Source: Bacteroidales bacterium (GTDB lineage Bacteria; Bacteroidota; Bacteroidia; Bacteroidales; UBA932). From it: a stretch of 64,000 bases of DNA. A program made the position numbers and the translations under genes. The notes under the pieces are model-generated. The model was given only the letters and a program-made list of their open reading frames with translations, had not been told where the DNA came from and searched no databases. The DNA is taken from the NCBI GenBank assembly GCA_024693285.1, contig JAILLE010000034.1, positions 1 to 64,000 of the forward strand, given 5' to 3'. Positions 54,075 through 63,000 of the stretch are shown piece after piece (position 1 is the first letter of the stretch; every line of letters starts with the position of its first letter).

Positions 54075-55215
54075 CGTACATCTTCACGTCTTCCGCGCTA
54101 ATAGGATTGCCGCCGAAAATCAATAGCCTCTCAACGACATTGCACAACTCCCTTATATTTCCAGGCCATGACTTCTCTTGAAGAAGTTTGATGGCCTCGG
54201 GAGAGAATGGCCTTGAGAGCAAGCCTTTCTCCGTGCTGAGCTGCTCCACGAAATAATCCACCAACAGCGGAATGTCATCTTTCCTCTCATCCAGGGAAGG
54301 CACCTTGATGACAATCACACTAAGACGATAATACAGGTCCTCCCTGAAATTACCCTTCTCAATCTCCTTGCGAAGGTCCTTGTTAGTGGCCGCGACAACT
54401 CTCACGTCCACGATAATGTCTTTGTCACTTCCGACTCTCGACAGCTTCTTCTCCTGAAGTACCCTCAGCACTTTGGCCTGGGCCGCGAGACTCATATCCC
54501 CAATCTCGTCAAGGAACAATGTTCCGCCATCAGCCTGCTCGAACTTACCCTTATGCTGTTTAATCGCTGAGGTGAAAGAGCCTTTCTCATGGCCAAACAA
54601 CTCACTCTCAATTAGTTCTGATGGAATAGCGGCACAGTTGACTTCAATGTAAGGCATCGCGCTTCTGGCACTCTGCTCGTAAAGGCTTCTGGCGACAAGC
54701 TCCTTTCCGGATCCGTTAGGACCCATTATCAGGACCCTCGAATCAGTAGGGGCGACCTTGGTGATCATATCCCTGATATGACGAATAGGCTCTGACTCGC
54801 CGACCATCTTCTGACCATAGACCTTTTTCTTGAGCTGACGGTTCTCCTTGACTATGCTAACCCTTTCGGTGGCATTCTTGATGGTGATAAGTATCCTATT
54901 GAGATCCAACGGCTTCTGGATAAAATCGAAGGCTCCTTTCTTGATGCACTCGACCGCGGTCTCAATGTCTCCGTGGCCGGAAATCATCACGATCGCCGAA
55001 TCGATCCCGTCAGCGACCAACTTGTCAAGAACTTCAGTTCCGTCCATCCCCGGCATCTTGATGTCGCAGAAAATGACATCAAAACGCTCTTTGTCAACCT
55101 TGGCGAGAGCGGCAGGCCCATCCTCAGCGGTATCGACCTCATAACCTTCATCACCCAAAATCTCGCCCAGGGAGTTCCTGATGGCCTTCTCATCGTCAAC
55201 TATAAGAATCTTCAT
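54058..55215 (-). CDS. NtrC-like response regulator with altered GAFTGA loop and no C-terminal HTH
   Basis: 385 residues. Receiver domain 1-120 with the acidic pair Asp7-Asp8, phospho-acceptor Asp51 and Lys101. AAA+ domain from about 137: Walker A GPNGSGKE at 165-172, Walker B GTLFLDEI at 231-238 and the sensor ...WPGNIREL near 355. The loop that contacts sigma-54 reads GSFTSA (212-217) instead of GAFTGA, and the protein ends at [10 protein letters not shown] without the Fis-type DNA-binding helix-turn-helix. No partner histidine kinase is in the window. Orthologs with this form exist in other Bacteroidota as far as I recall; DNA binding or action through sigma-54 is uncertain. Confidence 0.88.
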   Translation of the reverse strand: MKILIVDDEKAIRNSLGEILGDEGYEVDTAEDGPAALAKVDKERFDVIFCDIKMPGMDGTEVLDKLVADGIDSAIVMISGHGDIETAVECIKKGAFDFIQKPLDLNRILITIKNATERVSIVKENRQLKKKVYGQKMVGESEPIRHIRDMITKVAPTDSRVLIMGPNGSGKELVARSLYEQSARSAMPYIEVNCAAIPSELIESELFGHEKGSFTSAIKQHKGKFEQADGGTLFLDEIGDMSLAAQAKVLRVLQEKKLSRVGSDKDIIVDVRVVAATNKDLRKEIEKGNFREDLYYRLSVIVIKVPSLDERKDDIPLLVDYFVEQLSTEKGLLSRPFSPEAIKLLQEKSWPGNIRELCNVVERLLIFGGNPISAEDVKMYVIPVQ

Positions 55216-55277
55216 ATCCAGACTGCTTTTCTATCACAACTTTACGCGAATATCGGACTTTTTTCTCGGAATTTTGG

Positions 55278-55285
55278 TATTTTTG
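55278..55285 (+). promoter_or_regulatory. -7 element just before cmk
   Basis: TATTTTTG ends five bases before the cmk ATG, so a transcript from it would be leaderless. No TTTG at -33 is present. Confidence 0.4.
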
Positions 55286-55290
55286 TTATT

Positions 55291-55977
55291 ATGAATATTC
55301 CAGACATCATCATAGCCATTGACGGCTATTCCTCAACCGGCAAGAGCACGCTTGCCAAGCTGATAGCAGAACAGTACTCATTTCTCTACCTCGACTCCGG
55401 CGCGATGTACCGGGGAGTCACTCTCCATGCGCTCGAGAACGGGATGATCGACGATTCCGGGGCTATTGATGAGGCCAGGCTCAAGGTCGCTCTTGAGACC
55501 CTCGACCTGGATTTCCGGATCGACGGAACTTATATCGGTGACCGCAGAGTCGAACAGGATATCCGTACCTTGGAGGTTTCGAGCCATGTCAGCCCTGTCT
55601 CAGCCATTCCGTTTGTGAGAGAATTCGTGGATGAGAAACTCCACGCTTTCGGACAGCGCAAAAGGGTTGTCATGGACGGCCGAGACATCGGAACGACCGT
55701 ATTCCCAAATGCGGAGGTTAAGATATTCATGACCGCCACGCCTGAAGTCAGGGCCCAGAGACGCTTTGACGAGATGAAAGCAAAAGGCCAGGAACCAGTC
55801 ATGGAGGAGGTCATGAAGAACCTTCTCGAGAGGGACTACATCGACTCTCACCGCGAGGTGTCTCCCCTCTCCAGGGCCGCTGACGCCTATGTCCTGGACA
55901 ATTCAGACATGACTCTCCATGAGGAGACTGTATGGTTCCAGGGGCTTTGCCAAGGCAAGTTCGGCATCTTGGAATAA
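55291..55977 (+). CDS. cmk: Cytidylate kinase
   Basis: Phosphorylates CMP and dCMP. 228 residues from the ATG at 55291, which gives MNIPDIIIAIDGYSSTGKST (P-loop GYSSTGKS at 12-19); a longer frame upstream is only antisense to the regulator gene. YLDSGAMYRG, VMDGRDIGTTVFPNAEVKIF and RRFDEMKAKG are the family's CMP-binding and lid segments. The stop overlaps the ispH start (TAATG). Confidence 0.95.
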   Translation: MNIPDIIIAIDGYSSTGKSTLAKLIAEQYSFLYLDSGAMYRGVTLHALENGMIDDSGAIDEARLKVALETLDLDFRIDGTYIGDRRVEQDIRTLEVSSHVSPVSAIPFVREFVDEKLHAFGQRKRVVMDGRDIGTTVFPNAEVKIFMTATPEVRAQRRFDEMKAKGQEPVMEEVMKNLLERDYIDSHREVSPLSRAADAYVLDNSDMTLHEETVWFQGLCQGKFGILE

Positions 55978-56861
55978 TGGCTCTCACGGTCGAGATTGAC
56001 AAGCGCTCGGGATTCTGTGGTGGAGTCATCCGGGCCATCAGCCGGGCCGAGAAGTTCCTCGAATCAGATCCCGGACGTAAACTGTATTCCCTAGGAGCGA
56101 TAGTCCATAACGAAGCCGAACTTTCCAGACTCGGCTCAAAGGGACTTGTCACTATCGGCAAAGAAGACATTTCCGACATTCCCGATCCATCCTCTGAGAC
56201 TCTTTTGATCCGCGCCCATGGCGAGCCTCCGGAGACCTATGAGCTTGCCGATCAGGTAGGCATCAATGTCATAGATTGCACCTGCCCGGTAGTGCTGCGC
56301 CTCCAGCAGAGCATCCGCGAAGCATATGACCAGAATAAGAATATCATTATTTTCGGGAAAATCGGGCACGCTGAGGTGTTGGGACTGCTGGGACAGGTTG
56401 GAGGCGATGCGGTTGTCATCGAAGACATGAATATGCTGCTCTCAGCGCTGGAGGACGGTTCCATCAGAGTCGATGTGCCGTTGGAGATATTCTCACAGAC
56501 AACCAAAAGCCCGACCGAATACTCCGAGATATGCTCGGTGCTCTCCGAGAAGGCTCAAGCCGGACTGACTGTCCACAATACCATCTGCTCACAAGTGGCG
56601 TCGAGGCATGAGGAACTTTCATCTTTCGCCTCATCGCATGACGTTATCCTCTTTGTATCAGGAGCTTCCAGTTCCAATGGGAAAGTCCTTTGCGATCTTT
56701 GCCGTTCCAAGAATCCCAGGACATATCACATCTCCGGTCCCGAGGAGATCGACCCGGTATGGTTTGAGGCCGACGACCGGGTCGGAATATGCGGAGCTAC
56801 CTCAACTCCTCGCTGGCTACTTGAGAAAGTCGCCTCCGCCGTAGCCTCTTTCAACCGATAA
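55977..56861 (+). CDS. ispH: 4-hydroxy-3-methylbut-2-enyl diphosphate reductase
   Basis: Last step of the methylerythritol phosphate isoprenoid pathway, giving IPP and DMAPP. 294 residues from the ATG at 55977. The three cysteines of the iron-sulfur cluster are visible in SGFCGGVIRA, VIDCTCPVV and VHNTICSQVASRHEEL. Also EEISDIP-like and GEPPETY segments. Cotranslated with cmk (one-base overlap). Confidence 0.96.
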   Translation: MALTVEIDKRSGFCGGVIRAISRAEKFLESDPGRKLYSLGAIVHNEAELSRLGSKGLVTIGKEDISDIPDPSSETLLIRAHGEPPETYELADQVGINVIDCTCPVVLRLQQSIREAYDQNKNIIIFGKIGHAEVLGLLGQVGGDAVVIEDMNMLLSALEDGSIRVDVPLEIFSQTTKSPTEYSEICSVLSEKAQAGLTVHNTICSQVASRHEELSSFASSHDVILFVSGASSSNGKVLCDLCRSKNPRTYHISGPEEIDPVWFEADDRVGICGATSTPRWLLEKVASAVASFNR

Positions 56862-56874
56862 ACAAGCCTATTTT

Positions 56875-58599
56875 ATGAAGCGCTTACAATTGATTATCAC
56901 CTTTGCCACGCTTTTGTCTCTGCCCATCGCGACGCGGGCGGATCGGGTCCCCGAGCAGAAGGCAAGGCAGATAGCCGAATCATTCCTCCGGATGCAGGCC
57001 TTCCCGGTCACCACACCGGCGACCCGGGGACATGAAGCGCCCGAGTTCTACATTTACTCGGCGCCCTTGGCAAATAGTTTCGTCATCATCTCGGGAGATG
57101 ATGTTCTCCCGCCAGTCCTCGCCTATTCGCGCGAATCCGCCTTTCCCGAGAAGGAATTGCCTGGCAACTTGCGATGGTGGCTTGACGAGATGTCTCGAGG
57201 AATTGACTATCTCCGGGAAAAAGGAGAGAAAAAGTCCCCGACAGTCGCCTCCAAGTGGACTCTCACTCGCTCCCTCTCCGTGGAACCCAAAGCCGTCCTG
57301 TCAATGGAGACAGCCAAATGGGACCAGTGGGATCCCTACAACCTCCTTTGTCCGCTTATCGAAGGAAAGCAGGCTGTCACGGGTTGCGTGGCGACCTCAT
57401 TCGCGATCATCTTGCGGTACCATAAATGGCCTGACAAGGGAGTTGGGACGGCCAGCGGTTACACATGCTCCAATCTCACTATTCCAGACCTGCCTCTGGG
57501 GCATGAATACGATTGGGAGAATATGCCTCTGGTTTATGATAAGAATTCCACCCCGGAACAGAAAGCGGCCGTTTCCCGCCTGATGTACGATTTAGGAGTT
57601 TTGGCTCAGGCAGAGTATAATGTGGATGGGACCTCAGCCTCTACCACGACTCTCCTGTATGGGATACAGGATCACATGAAGATCAACCAGAGCGCCATGT
57701 TTCATATTAGTGATAATTATTCGTCCGGAACATGGATTGAGATGCTCCAGCGTGAGCTTCGGGAGAATGGGCCTGTCTCGTACGATGGCGACGCGGAAAT
57801 CGGAGGAGGTCATGCTTTCGTCATTGATGGTTACGATGACCAGGACAATTTTCATATCAATTGGGGATGGGGTGGAAACTCCAACGGCTATTTCACTATG
57901 CCGGATTTCGGGGCATTCACCAGGAACCAAGGCGCTATTTTCGGCATCAAAAAAGACGATGGATCAAAGCTTCCGGAGGGCGTTTTGCTTTCGGAGCCAG
58001 GTATCTTCTCATTCCCAGACGTGCCAATAGTCCAGGGAAGGACCGTCAACGCCGGCATTTCCGCTGTGTATTCAATAGACACCGAGACCGCTCGTGGTTT
58101 AGTCTCGCTAGGCATCGCTGACAAGGACTATCACTTGAAAGAACTGTTAGGAGAGCCCTTTGAGGTGACCCTTGAGCTTTATGAAAAAAAGATGTTCCCT
58201 CCTCAAACAATCGAGATCCAAGGAGAGATCAGCCATGGAGATCGACTCATGGTTTTCTTCAAAGGAGAACATAATGGAGAATGGATGCCCCTTGGCAATT
58301 ACCTGCGACGCAGAAACTCGATCGCTCAATTTATGCGTGCCGTTTACGAGATATTGCTCTCTGACCCGGATCTTCTGGAAGAAGCCTCTTTCTCTTTCAA
58401 CGCGAAAGATAATCTCTTGATAATCAAACTGCCTCAAGAAGCGACCTGGACTTTGACTCGGCAAGGCAAAGAGGTAAAAAGCGGTAAATCCGACTCGCTC
58501 GAAGCGTCCATATCCCTGGCCGGATTGGAAAATGGAGATTACGTGTTGTCTTTGCTCGGCGAAACCGGCGCCAAATCATCAGTCACTTTGACCTTATAG
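56875..58599 (+). CDS. Secreted C10-family cysteine peptidase (streptopain-like)
   Basis: 574 residues. Signal peptide MKRLQLIITFATLLSLPIATRA, then a propeptide to about 145 (ARQIAESFLRMQ). The peptidase core is visible: WDQWDPYNLLCP, GCVATSFAIILRYHKWP with nucleophile Cys171, and GGGHAFVIDGYDDQDNFHINWGWGG (split) with His313. A C-terminal beta-rich domain of about 200 residues follows. Similar to Prevotella/Porphyromonas SpeB-type proteases. It starts 13 bases after ispH and is followed by a BACON lipoprotein with three bases between. Confidence 0.92.
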   Translation: MKRLQLIITFATLLSLPIATRADRVPEQKARQIAESFLRMQAFPVTTPATRGHEAPEFYIYSAPLANSFVIISGDDVLPPVLAYSRESAFPEKELPGNLRWWLDEMSRGIDYLREKGEKKSPTVASKWTLTRSLSVEPKAVLSMETAKWDQWDPYNLLCPLIEGKQAVTGCVATSFAIILRYHKWPDKGVGTASGYTCSNLTIPDLPLGHEYDWENMPLVYDKNSTPEQKAAVSRLMYDLGVLAQAEYNVDGTSASTTTLLYGIQDHMKINQSAMFHISDNYSSGTWIEMLQRELRENGPVSYDGDAEIGGGHAFVIDGYDDQDNFHINWGWGGNSNGYFTMPDFGAFTRNQGAIFGIKKDDGSKLPEGVLLSEPGIFSFPDVPIVQGRTVNAGISAVYSIDTETARGLVSLGIADKDYHLKELLGEPFEVTLELYEKKMFPPQTIEIQGEISHGDRLMVFFKGEHNGEWMPLGNYLRRRNSIAQFMRAVYEILLSDPDLLEEASFSFNAKDNLLIIKLPQEATWTLTRQGKEVKSGKSDSLEASISLAGLENGDYVLSLLGETGAKSSVTLTL

Positions 58600-58601
58600 C
58601 C

Positions 58602-59414
58602 ATGCGTAAATTATTCAATCACGTTATCATAGTCTGCATTTTCCTGGTAGGATGCGAAAAGACTCCGGTTTTGGAGGTTAACACTGGACGGATCGACTTC
58701 CCCCATACCGGTGGCACCGAGACTGTGTCTGTCCATTCCAATGGCTCCTGGACGGTCAGCAACACAGATAGTTGGCTCCATATTACAACTTCTTCCAACG
58801 GATTCACTCTTGTGGCGGATCCGAACAATACCTCTTCTGACCGTTCCGTGTCGCTTAGAGTCCAGTTGGGAGAACTGTCCCAAACGATAACAATCTACCA
58901 GGAGGGCACGACTCTGCAAATCCCGATTCCTTCCTACCAGATCGGGTATGATGGAGGGACTTTACAACTTGGAGTCAGGAGCAATATTTCGTGGCAGATA
59001 AGTTCCGATGCCGATTGGATTCAGGTCCAACGGAGCCGGGCCGTCACAGAGGAACAGGTGACTGTGTCTGTCGCCCCGAATCCGACCCACAAGACCCGTT
59101 CCGCCACCATCACGGTGTCAGGAGAAGGCTTGACCCACACCAGCACTGTCCAGCAGGACCAAGCCCCGCGCGTACTTGTCATTCATTTTGACACCGACCT
59201 TTTCCCATTACCCGTATTCAATGGCGGAAGTATCAATGGAATAATTGATTGGGGAGATGGTTCAATCCAGAATTTTCTTCCCGGACGAAGGCACAGATAC
59301 GATTCCGCCGATTCCCATACCGTCAGCGTCACCTTATTGGGCAGCACAGGTTTTGAAATGTCTGATATCCATGGTATCACGCATATAGACCTATCAGGGT
59401 ACCGGGACCGATAA
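58602..59414 (+). CDS. BACON-domain lipoprotein, possibly truncated
   Basis: 270 residues. Lipoprotein signal IFLVGC (Cys18). Two BACON domains at about 25-105 (TGGTETVSVHSNGSWTVSN) and 110-195 (YDGGTLQLGVRSNISWQIS; RSATITVSGEGLTH). The rest has the start of a surface-repeat-like region (INGIIDWGDGSIQNF, ITHIDLSGY) that stops abruptly at the efp promoter, which looks like the beginning of a longer repeat array. BACON domains bind carbohydrate or mucin. It may be a partner of the C10 protease gene upstream. Confidence 0.85.
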   Translation: MRKLFNHVIIVCIFLVGCEKTPVLEVNTGRIDFPHTGGTETVSVHSNGSWTVSNTDSWLHITTSSNGFTLVADPNNTSSDRSVSLRVQLGELSQTITIYQEGTTLQIPIPSYQIGYDGGTLQLGVRSNISWQISSDADWIQVQRSRAVTEEQVTVSVAPNPTHKTRSATITVSGEGLTHTSTVQQDQAPRVLVIHFDTDLFPLPVFNGGSINGIIDWGDGSIQNFLPGRRHRYDSADSHTVSVTLLGSTGFEMSDIHGITHIDLSGYRDR

Positions 59415-59417
59415 ATA

Positions 59418-59449
59418 TTTGCAGAAAAAAAGGCAATTGATTAAATTTG
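59418..59449 (+). promoter_or_regulatory. Bacteroidota-type promoter of efp
   Basis: TTTG (59418-59421), 20 bases, TAAATTTG (59442-59449). The ATG at 59485 is about 29 bases beyond the expected start of transcription. Confidence 0.82.
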
Positions 59450-59484
59450 CATGAATTACCTATAGATTTTAATTCATTCAGTAT

Positions 59485-60051
59485 ATGGCAACAACAGCAG
59501 ATTTCAAGAACGGACTGTTCATCAGCTACAATGGCAAGCCGTGCCAGGTGGTTTATTTCCAGCATGTCAAGCCCGGAAAGGGCCCCGCTTTCGTGAAGAC
59601 AAAACTCCGCAACCTCGAGAACGGAAGAATACTTGAGAACACTTTCACCGCCGGAATGAAGATTGACGTCATCACTGTCGAGAGGCGTCCTTACCAGTTC
59701 CTCTATTCAGATGAGGACGGATTCAACTTCATGCACGAGGAGACATACGAGCAGATCCACCTGCCTCACGACGTCGTCGAAAACGCCGACCTCATGAAAG
59801 AGGGCCAGCATGTTGAGATGATGTTCGTCCTGGAGCCCGAGGAGAGGTGCCTTACCTGCGAGCTTCCCACTTATGTCACCCTTGAGGTCACATATTCCGA
59901 GCCCGCCGTCAAAGGTAACACCGCTTCTACCAACGCTCTCAAGGAAGTCACCCTTGAGACCGGTGCCAAGGTGATGGTTCCGCTTTTCATCAATCAGGGC
60001 GAGAAGATCACAGTCAACACCACCGACCGCAGCTACGGCCAGAGGGTGTAA
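59485..60051 (+). CDS. efp: Translation elongation factor P
   Basis: 188 residues, full length. Three OB-type domains. N-terminal MATTADFKNGLFISYNGKPC, the tip loop HVKPGKGPAFVKTKLRN bearing the lysine that is often modified in other bacteria, and C-terminal signature GAKVMVPLFINQGEKITVNT ending in GQRV. Relieves stalling at polyproline stretches. Monocistronic: own promoter and own terminator. Confidence 0.97.
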   Translation: MATTADFKNGLFISYNGKPCQVVYFQHVKPGKGPAFVKTKLRNLENGRILENTFTAGMKIDVITVERRPYQFLYSDEDGFNFMHEETYEQIHLPHDVVENADLMKEGQHVEMMFVLEPEERCLTCELPTYVTLEVTYSEPAVKGNTASTNALKEVTLETGAKVMVPLFINQGEKITVNTTDRSYGQRV

Positions 60052-60069
60052 ACCTGATAAAACAGTCAT

Positions 60070-60105
60070 AAAACGGACAACCTTAAAGATTGTCCGTTTT
60101 TTTTT
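60070..60105 (+). terminator. Terminator of efp
   Basis: AAACGGACAA pairs perfectly with TTGTCCGTTT (60071-60080/60090-60099), followed by T's to 60105. Confidence 0.92.
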
Positions 60106-60134
60106 CGCATATTTGTTGAACAAACATTTAACCC

Positions 60135-62846
60135 ATGAATAAAATCGTATCTTCAAGCAAATCAGGCATGTTGCCCTGTTTGTTATTGTGTTTTGCCTTG
60201 ATCGCGGCCTGCGGCCCGAAGGAGGATCCCGTAATCGCTGTGACAGGTGTTTCTCTGGACCAAAGTTCGCTCACCCTCGATATTGGCGGCACCGCTAACC
60301 TGACCGCGACAGTGAGTCCTTCCAACGCCACGAACAAGGCGGTGAGTTGGTCGACATCCAACCAGTCTGTGGCCACCGTCAACAACGGGACAGTGACAGC
60401 TGTGGCAGCTGGCACGGTCACCATTACCGCGACAGCCGGAGGGAAGTCCGCCACCTGTTCGGTGACGGTCAATAAAAAAGAGGTAGCCGTGGCATCCATA
60501 GATTTAGACCAAACCAAGGCTGAATTAGAAACAGGTGAGACTCTGACACTTACGGCTACCGTGACACCTAACGACGCCACTAACAAGACAGTGACATGGA
60601 CCTCCAGCAATGATAAAACGGCGACCGTCAAGGACGGTGTTGTCTATGCCATAGCTGCAGGCACTGTCACAATCACAGCATCGGTAGGACACAAAAAAAC
60701 CACTTGCGAAGTTAAGGTCATTCCCAATAAGGAAGAGGAGACAAGAGCAATATTGATGAAGTTTTACGAGGCCCTGGACGGCCCTCACTGGACAAAGCGG
60801 AATGGATGGGGAACAGATCAGCCGATCAGAGAATGGGACGGTGTCGCATATTCTCCCGGCAATTTGTGGCTCACCTTCCATGGCGTCGGCCTCAAAGGTG
60901 AGATTCCGGATTGTATAGGAGATCTGACAAATCTGCAGTCCATTGATATTCGGAATGAGCCAGGTTTGACCGGAACCTTGCCGGATTCATTCCGCAAACT
61001 GGTCAATCTTAAAAGAATTCACATTTCAAACACATCGATGACGTCTTTGCCAGATGTCTTTTCCGATATGCACGACCTCGAAAACGCGCATATTTATGAT
61101 AATGCGAATATGACAGGTCCGTTGCCCGAAAGTATTGGCTCATCCGATAAGTTGGAGGAACTCTCTTTGGGGTTTAACTGTTTTACAGGTAGCATTCCCG
61201 CTTCATGGATAAAGCATAGGGAGCATTTGCTTCTGCAATTCAATCATCTGACAGGCAAGATTCCGGAGGCCTTTCTGCAAGGATCGCATGATGAGGTGGC
61301 TATTTTCCTTGTCCGATCATTGAATCAACATGAAGGATATGGCTTTGACATAAGTGAAATCGATGTCCCGGGCTACTGGCCAACCGGGGTTATTGATGAC
61401 ATCGCCGCAGACCAATCCTTCACCTTCGCTGACGTGGTGAAGAAAAACAAGTACACAGTTTATCTTTCCTGGGCGCCATGGTGTCCCTTCTCAAAGATTC
61501 TTCTTCCGCAGTTGCTGGATTACTATGACAAGTATCATAAAGACGGACTGGAAATCATCGCCACTCAAATTGTCCCGGAAGATAATGGCTCTATGCACAA
61601 TCCTGGTCATGAGGAGGATGAACGTAAACAATTGGCCACAGTTCTGGAAAAAGGGTATGACCGGTGGTATAATTTCTATTTCAGTACAGTGCCAATTCCT
61701 TCTATTTATCCAGCCACGACTCCGCAAGCTGATGTTTATGACAGCGATGGCAATCTGGTGTACACCAGTTATCTTTCATTTCCCGGTCCCGACAGCCGGA
61801 ATCGTTGTTATGCCTCCGCCAGCCAGACACTCATGCCTTTCCTCGAGACCTTATTTGGTCCTGCTGAAGAGTTCGAGGAATACACCTCGACTGATTACTC
61901 CAAGGATGGCGAGGTCATGACCTTACATAAAGCCAGCGTCGGCAAGGGAATCAACCTGGTCTTCATGGGAGACGCCTACGTCGACAAGGACATGGGCAAG
62001 GGCGGTCTGTATGAGACATTAATGAAGCAGAGCATGGAGGAGTTCTTCGCGATCGAGCCTTTCAAGACCTTCCGTGAAAGGTTCAATGTCTACGCCGTGA
62101 AGGTGGTATCGCCAAACGGATGGACAGGTCCTGGCTATGAGACCGCTTTAGGTGCGGTGTTCACTCACGGATCTTCAAGTTCAGGGGTTCTCGACAAGTG
62201 TTTCGAATACGCTTTGAAGGTCCCTGAAATAAAGGATGGCAAGAACTTGATGATCAGCGTGCTGGTCAACTCTCGTAACGCTGGTGGTATCACCAATATG
62301 ATAGAGTCCTCGCAGTCAGGTGTGGCGTTCACTTCCAGTGAGGGCAACAATCCCGAGAGTTTCGGAATAATTCTTCGTCACGAGGCCGGTGGCCATGCGT
62401 TCGCCTTCCTCGATGATGAGTATTTCAACATCCAGACAGAGCCCACGGCTGACCATATCGCCCACCGCAAGTCGATGTACGAGAAGTACGGCTGGTACGC
62501 CAACATTGACTTCACGAACGATCCGACAGCGGTCAAATGGAGCGCCTTCTTGACAGATGAGCGTTACAAGGATGAGGTCGGGATTTTCGAAGGGGGTTCC
62601 CTGTATGCCAGAAATGCCTACAGGCCTACCAACCACAGTATGATGAACGACCATTTCGAGTACTTCAATGCTCCTTCGAGATGGGCGATCTACAAGAGAA
62701 TCATGGAGTTGAGCGGCGAGGAAGCCAGTTTCGAGAAGTTCCTGGAATATGATGCGATCAATCGCGGGAAGAAACAAGCGAACTCCGCCCCTAGGACCCG
62801 CTCTGACATCAAGATTGAGCACACCCCGCCAGTTGTCATCCCGTAG
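60135..62846 (+). CDS. Multidomain M64 (IgA-peptidase-type) lipoprotein with Big2, LRR and thioredoxin-like domains
   Basis: 903 residues. Lipoprotein signal FALIAAC (Cys26). Two Ig-like Big2 domains at about 34-115 and 116-200 (LDQSSLTLDIGGTANLTATV; LTATVTPNDATNKTVTWTSS). A leucine-rich part at about 205-410 (WLTFHGVGLKGEIPDCIGDL, LPDSFRKLVNLKRIHIS) resembles plant/bacterial LRR repeats. A thioredoxin-like domain at about 425-565 has YLSWAPWCPFSKILLPQLL, with C450-P-F-S453 replacing CxxC. The M64 domain at about 590-870 has HEAGGHAFAFLDDEY, with zinc ligands H749, H753 or H754 and catalytic Glu750. A short basic tail ends in ...VVIP. M64 proteins include IgA-cleaving peptidases; substrate here is unknown. 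Confidence 0.9.
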   Translation: MNKIVSSSKSGMLPCLLLCFALIAACGPKEDPVIAVTGVSLDQSSLTLDIGGTANLTATVSPSNATNKAVSWSTSNQSVATVNNGTVTAVAAGTVTITATAGGKSATCSVTVNKKEVAVASIDLDQTKAELETGETLTLTATVTPNDATNKTVTWTSSNDKTATVKDGVVYAIAAGTVTITASVGHKKTTCEVKVIPNKEEETRAILMKFYEALDGPHWTKRNGWGTDQPIREWDGVAYSPGNLWLTFHGVGLKGEIPDCIGDLTNLQSIDIRNEPGLTGTLPDSFRKLVNLKRIHISNTSMTSLPDVFSDMHDLENAHIYDNANMTGPLPESIGSSDKLEELSLGFNCFTGSIPASWIKHREHLLLQFNHLTGKIPEAFLQGSHDEVAIFLVRSLNQHEGYGFDISEIDVPGYWPTGVIDDIAADQSFTFADVVKKNKYTVYLSWAPWCPFSKILLPQLLDYYDKYHKDGLEIIATQIVPEDNGSMHNPGHEEDERKQLATVLEKGYDRWYNFYFSTVPIPSIYPATTPQADVYDSDGNLVYTSYLSFPGPDSRNRCYASASQTLMPFLETLFGPAEEFEEYTSTDYSKDGEVMTLHKASVGKGINLVFMGDAYVDKDMGKGGLYETLMKQSMEEFFAIEPFKTFRERFNVYAVKVVSPNGWTGPGYETALGAVFTHGSSSSGVLDKCFEYALKVPEIKDGKNLMISVLVNSRNAGGITNMIESSQSGVAFTSSEGNNPESFGIILRHEAGGHAFAFLDDEYFNIQTEPTADHIAHRKSMYEKYGWYANIDFTNDPTAVKWSAFLTDERYKDEVGIFEGGSLYARNAYRPTNHSMMNDHFEYFNAPSRWAIYKRIMELSGEEASFEKFLEYDAINRGKKQANSAPRTRSDIKIEHTPPVVIP

Positions 62847-62880
62847 GCTGTTTTTCGGAAACAGTTATAAATCAATTTGA

Positions 62881-62921
62881 TATGGATAATGCGTAGCTTA
62901 ATTGGCTACACATTATCCATA
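62881..62921. terminator. Hairpin after the M64 gene
   Basis: TATGGATAATG-C-GTAGC pairs with GCTAC-A-CATTATCCATA across a seven-base loop. The loop-proximal stem resembles that of the terminator at 9051-9088. It has no U-run on the plus strand, so termination is a moderate call. Confidence 0.55.
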
Positions 62922-62986
62922 AATTGCGATGAATCAAGCGGTTACGAAAAACAGACATTGACCTTTTTCTTTACGGGAAATAATGT

Positions 62987-62994
62987 TAAATTTG
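62987..62994 (+). promoter_or_regulatory. -7 element just before dnaX
   Basis: TAAATTTG ends six bases before the ATG of dnaX, so the transcript would be leaderless or nearly so. No TTTG at -33 is present at normal spacing. Confidence 0.45.
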
Positions 62995-63000
62995 TAAGTT

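Noticed and set aside
54973..55290. A long N-terminal extension of cmk
   Set aside because: It would run antisense through the receiver domain of the regulator; the ATG at 55291 gives the correct Cmk N-terminus with P-loop at 12-19.
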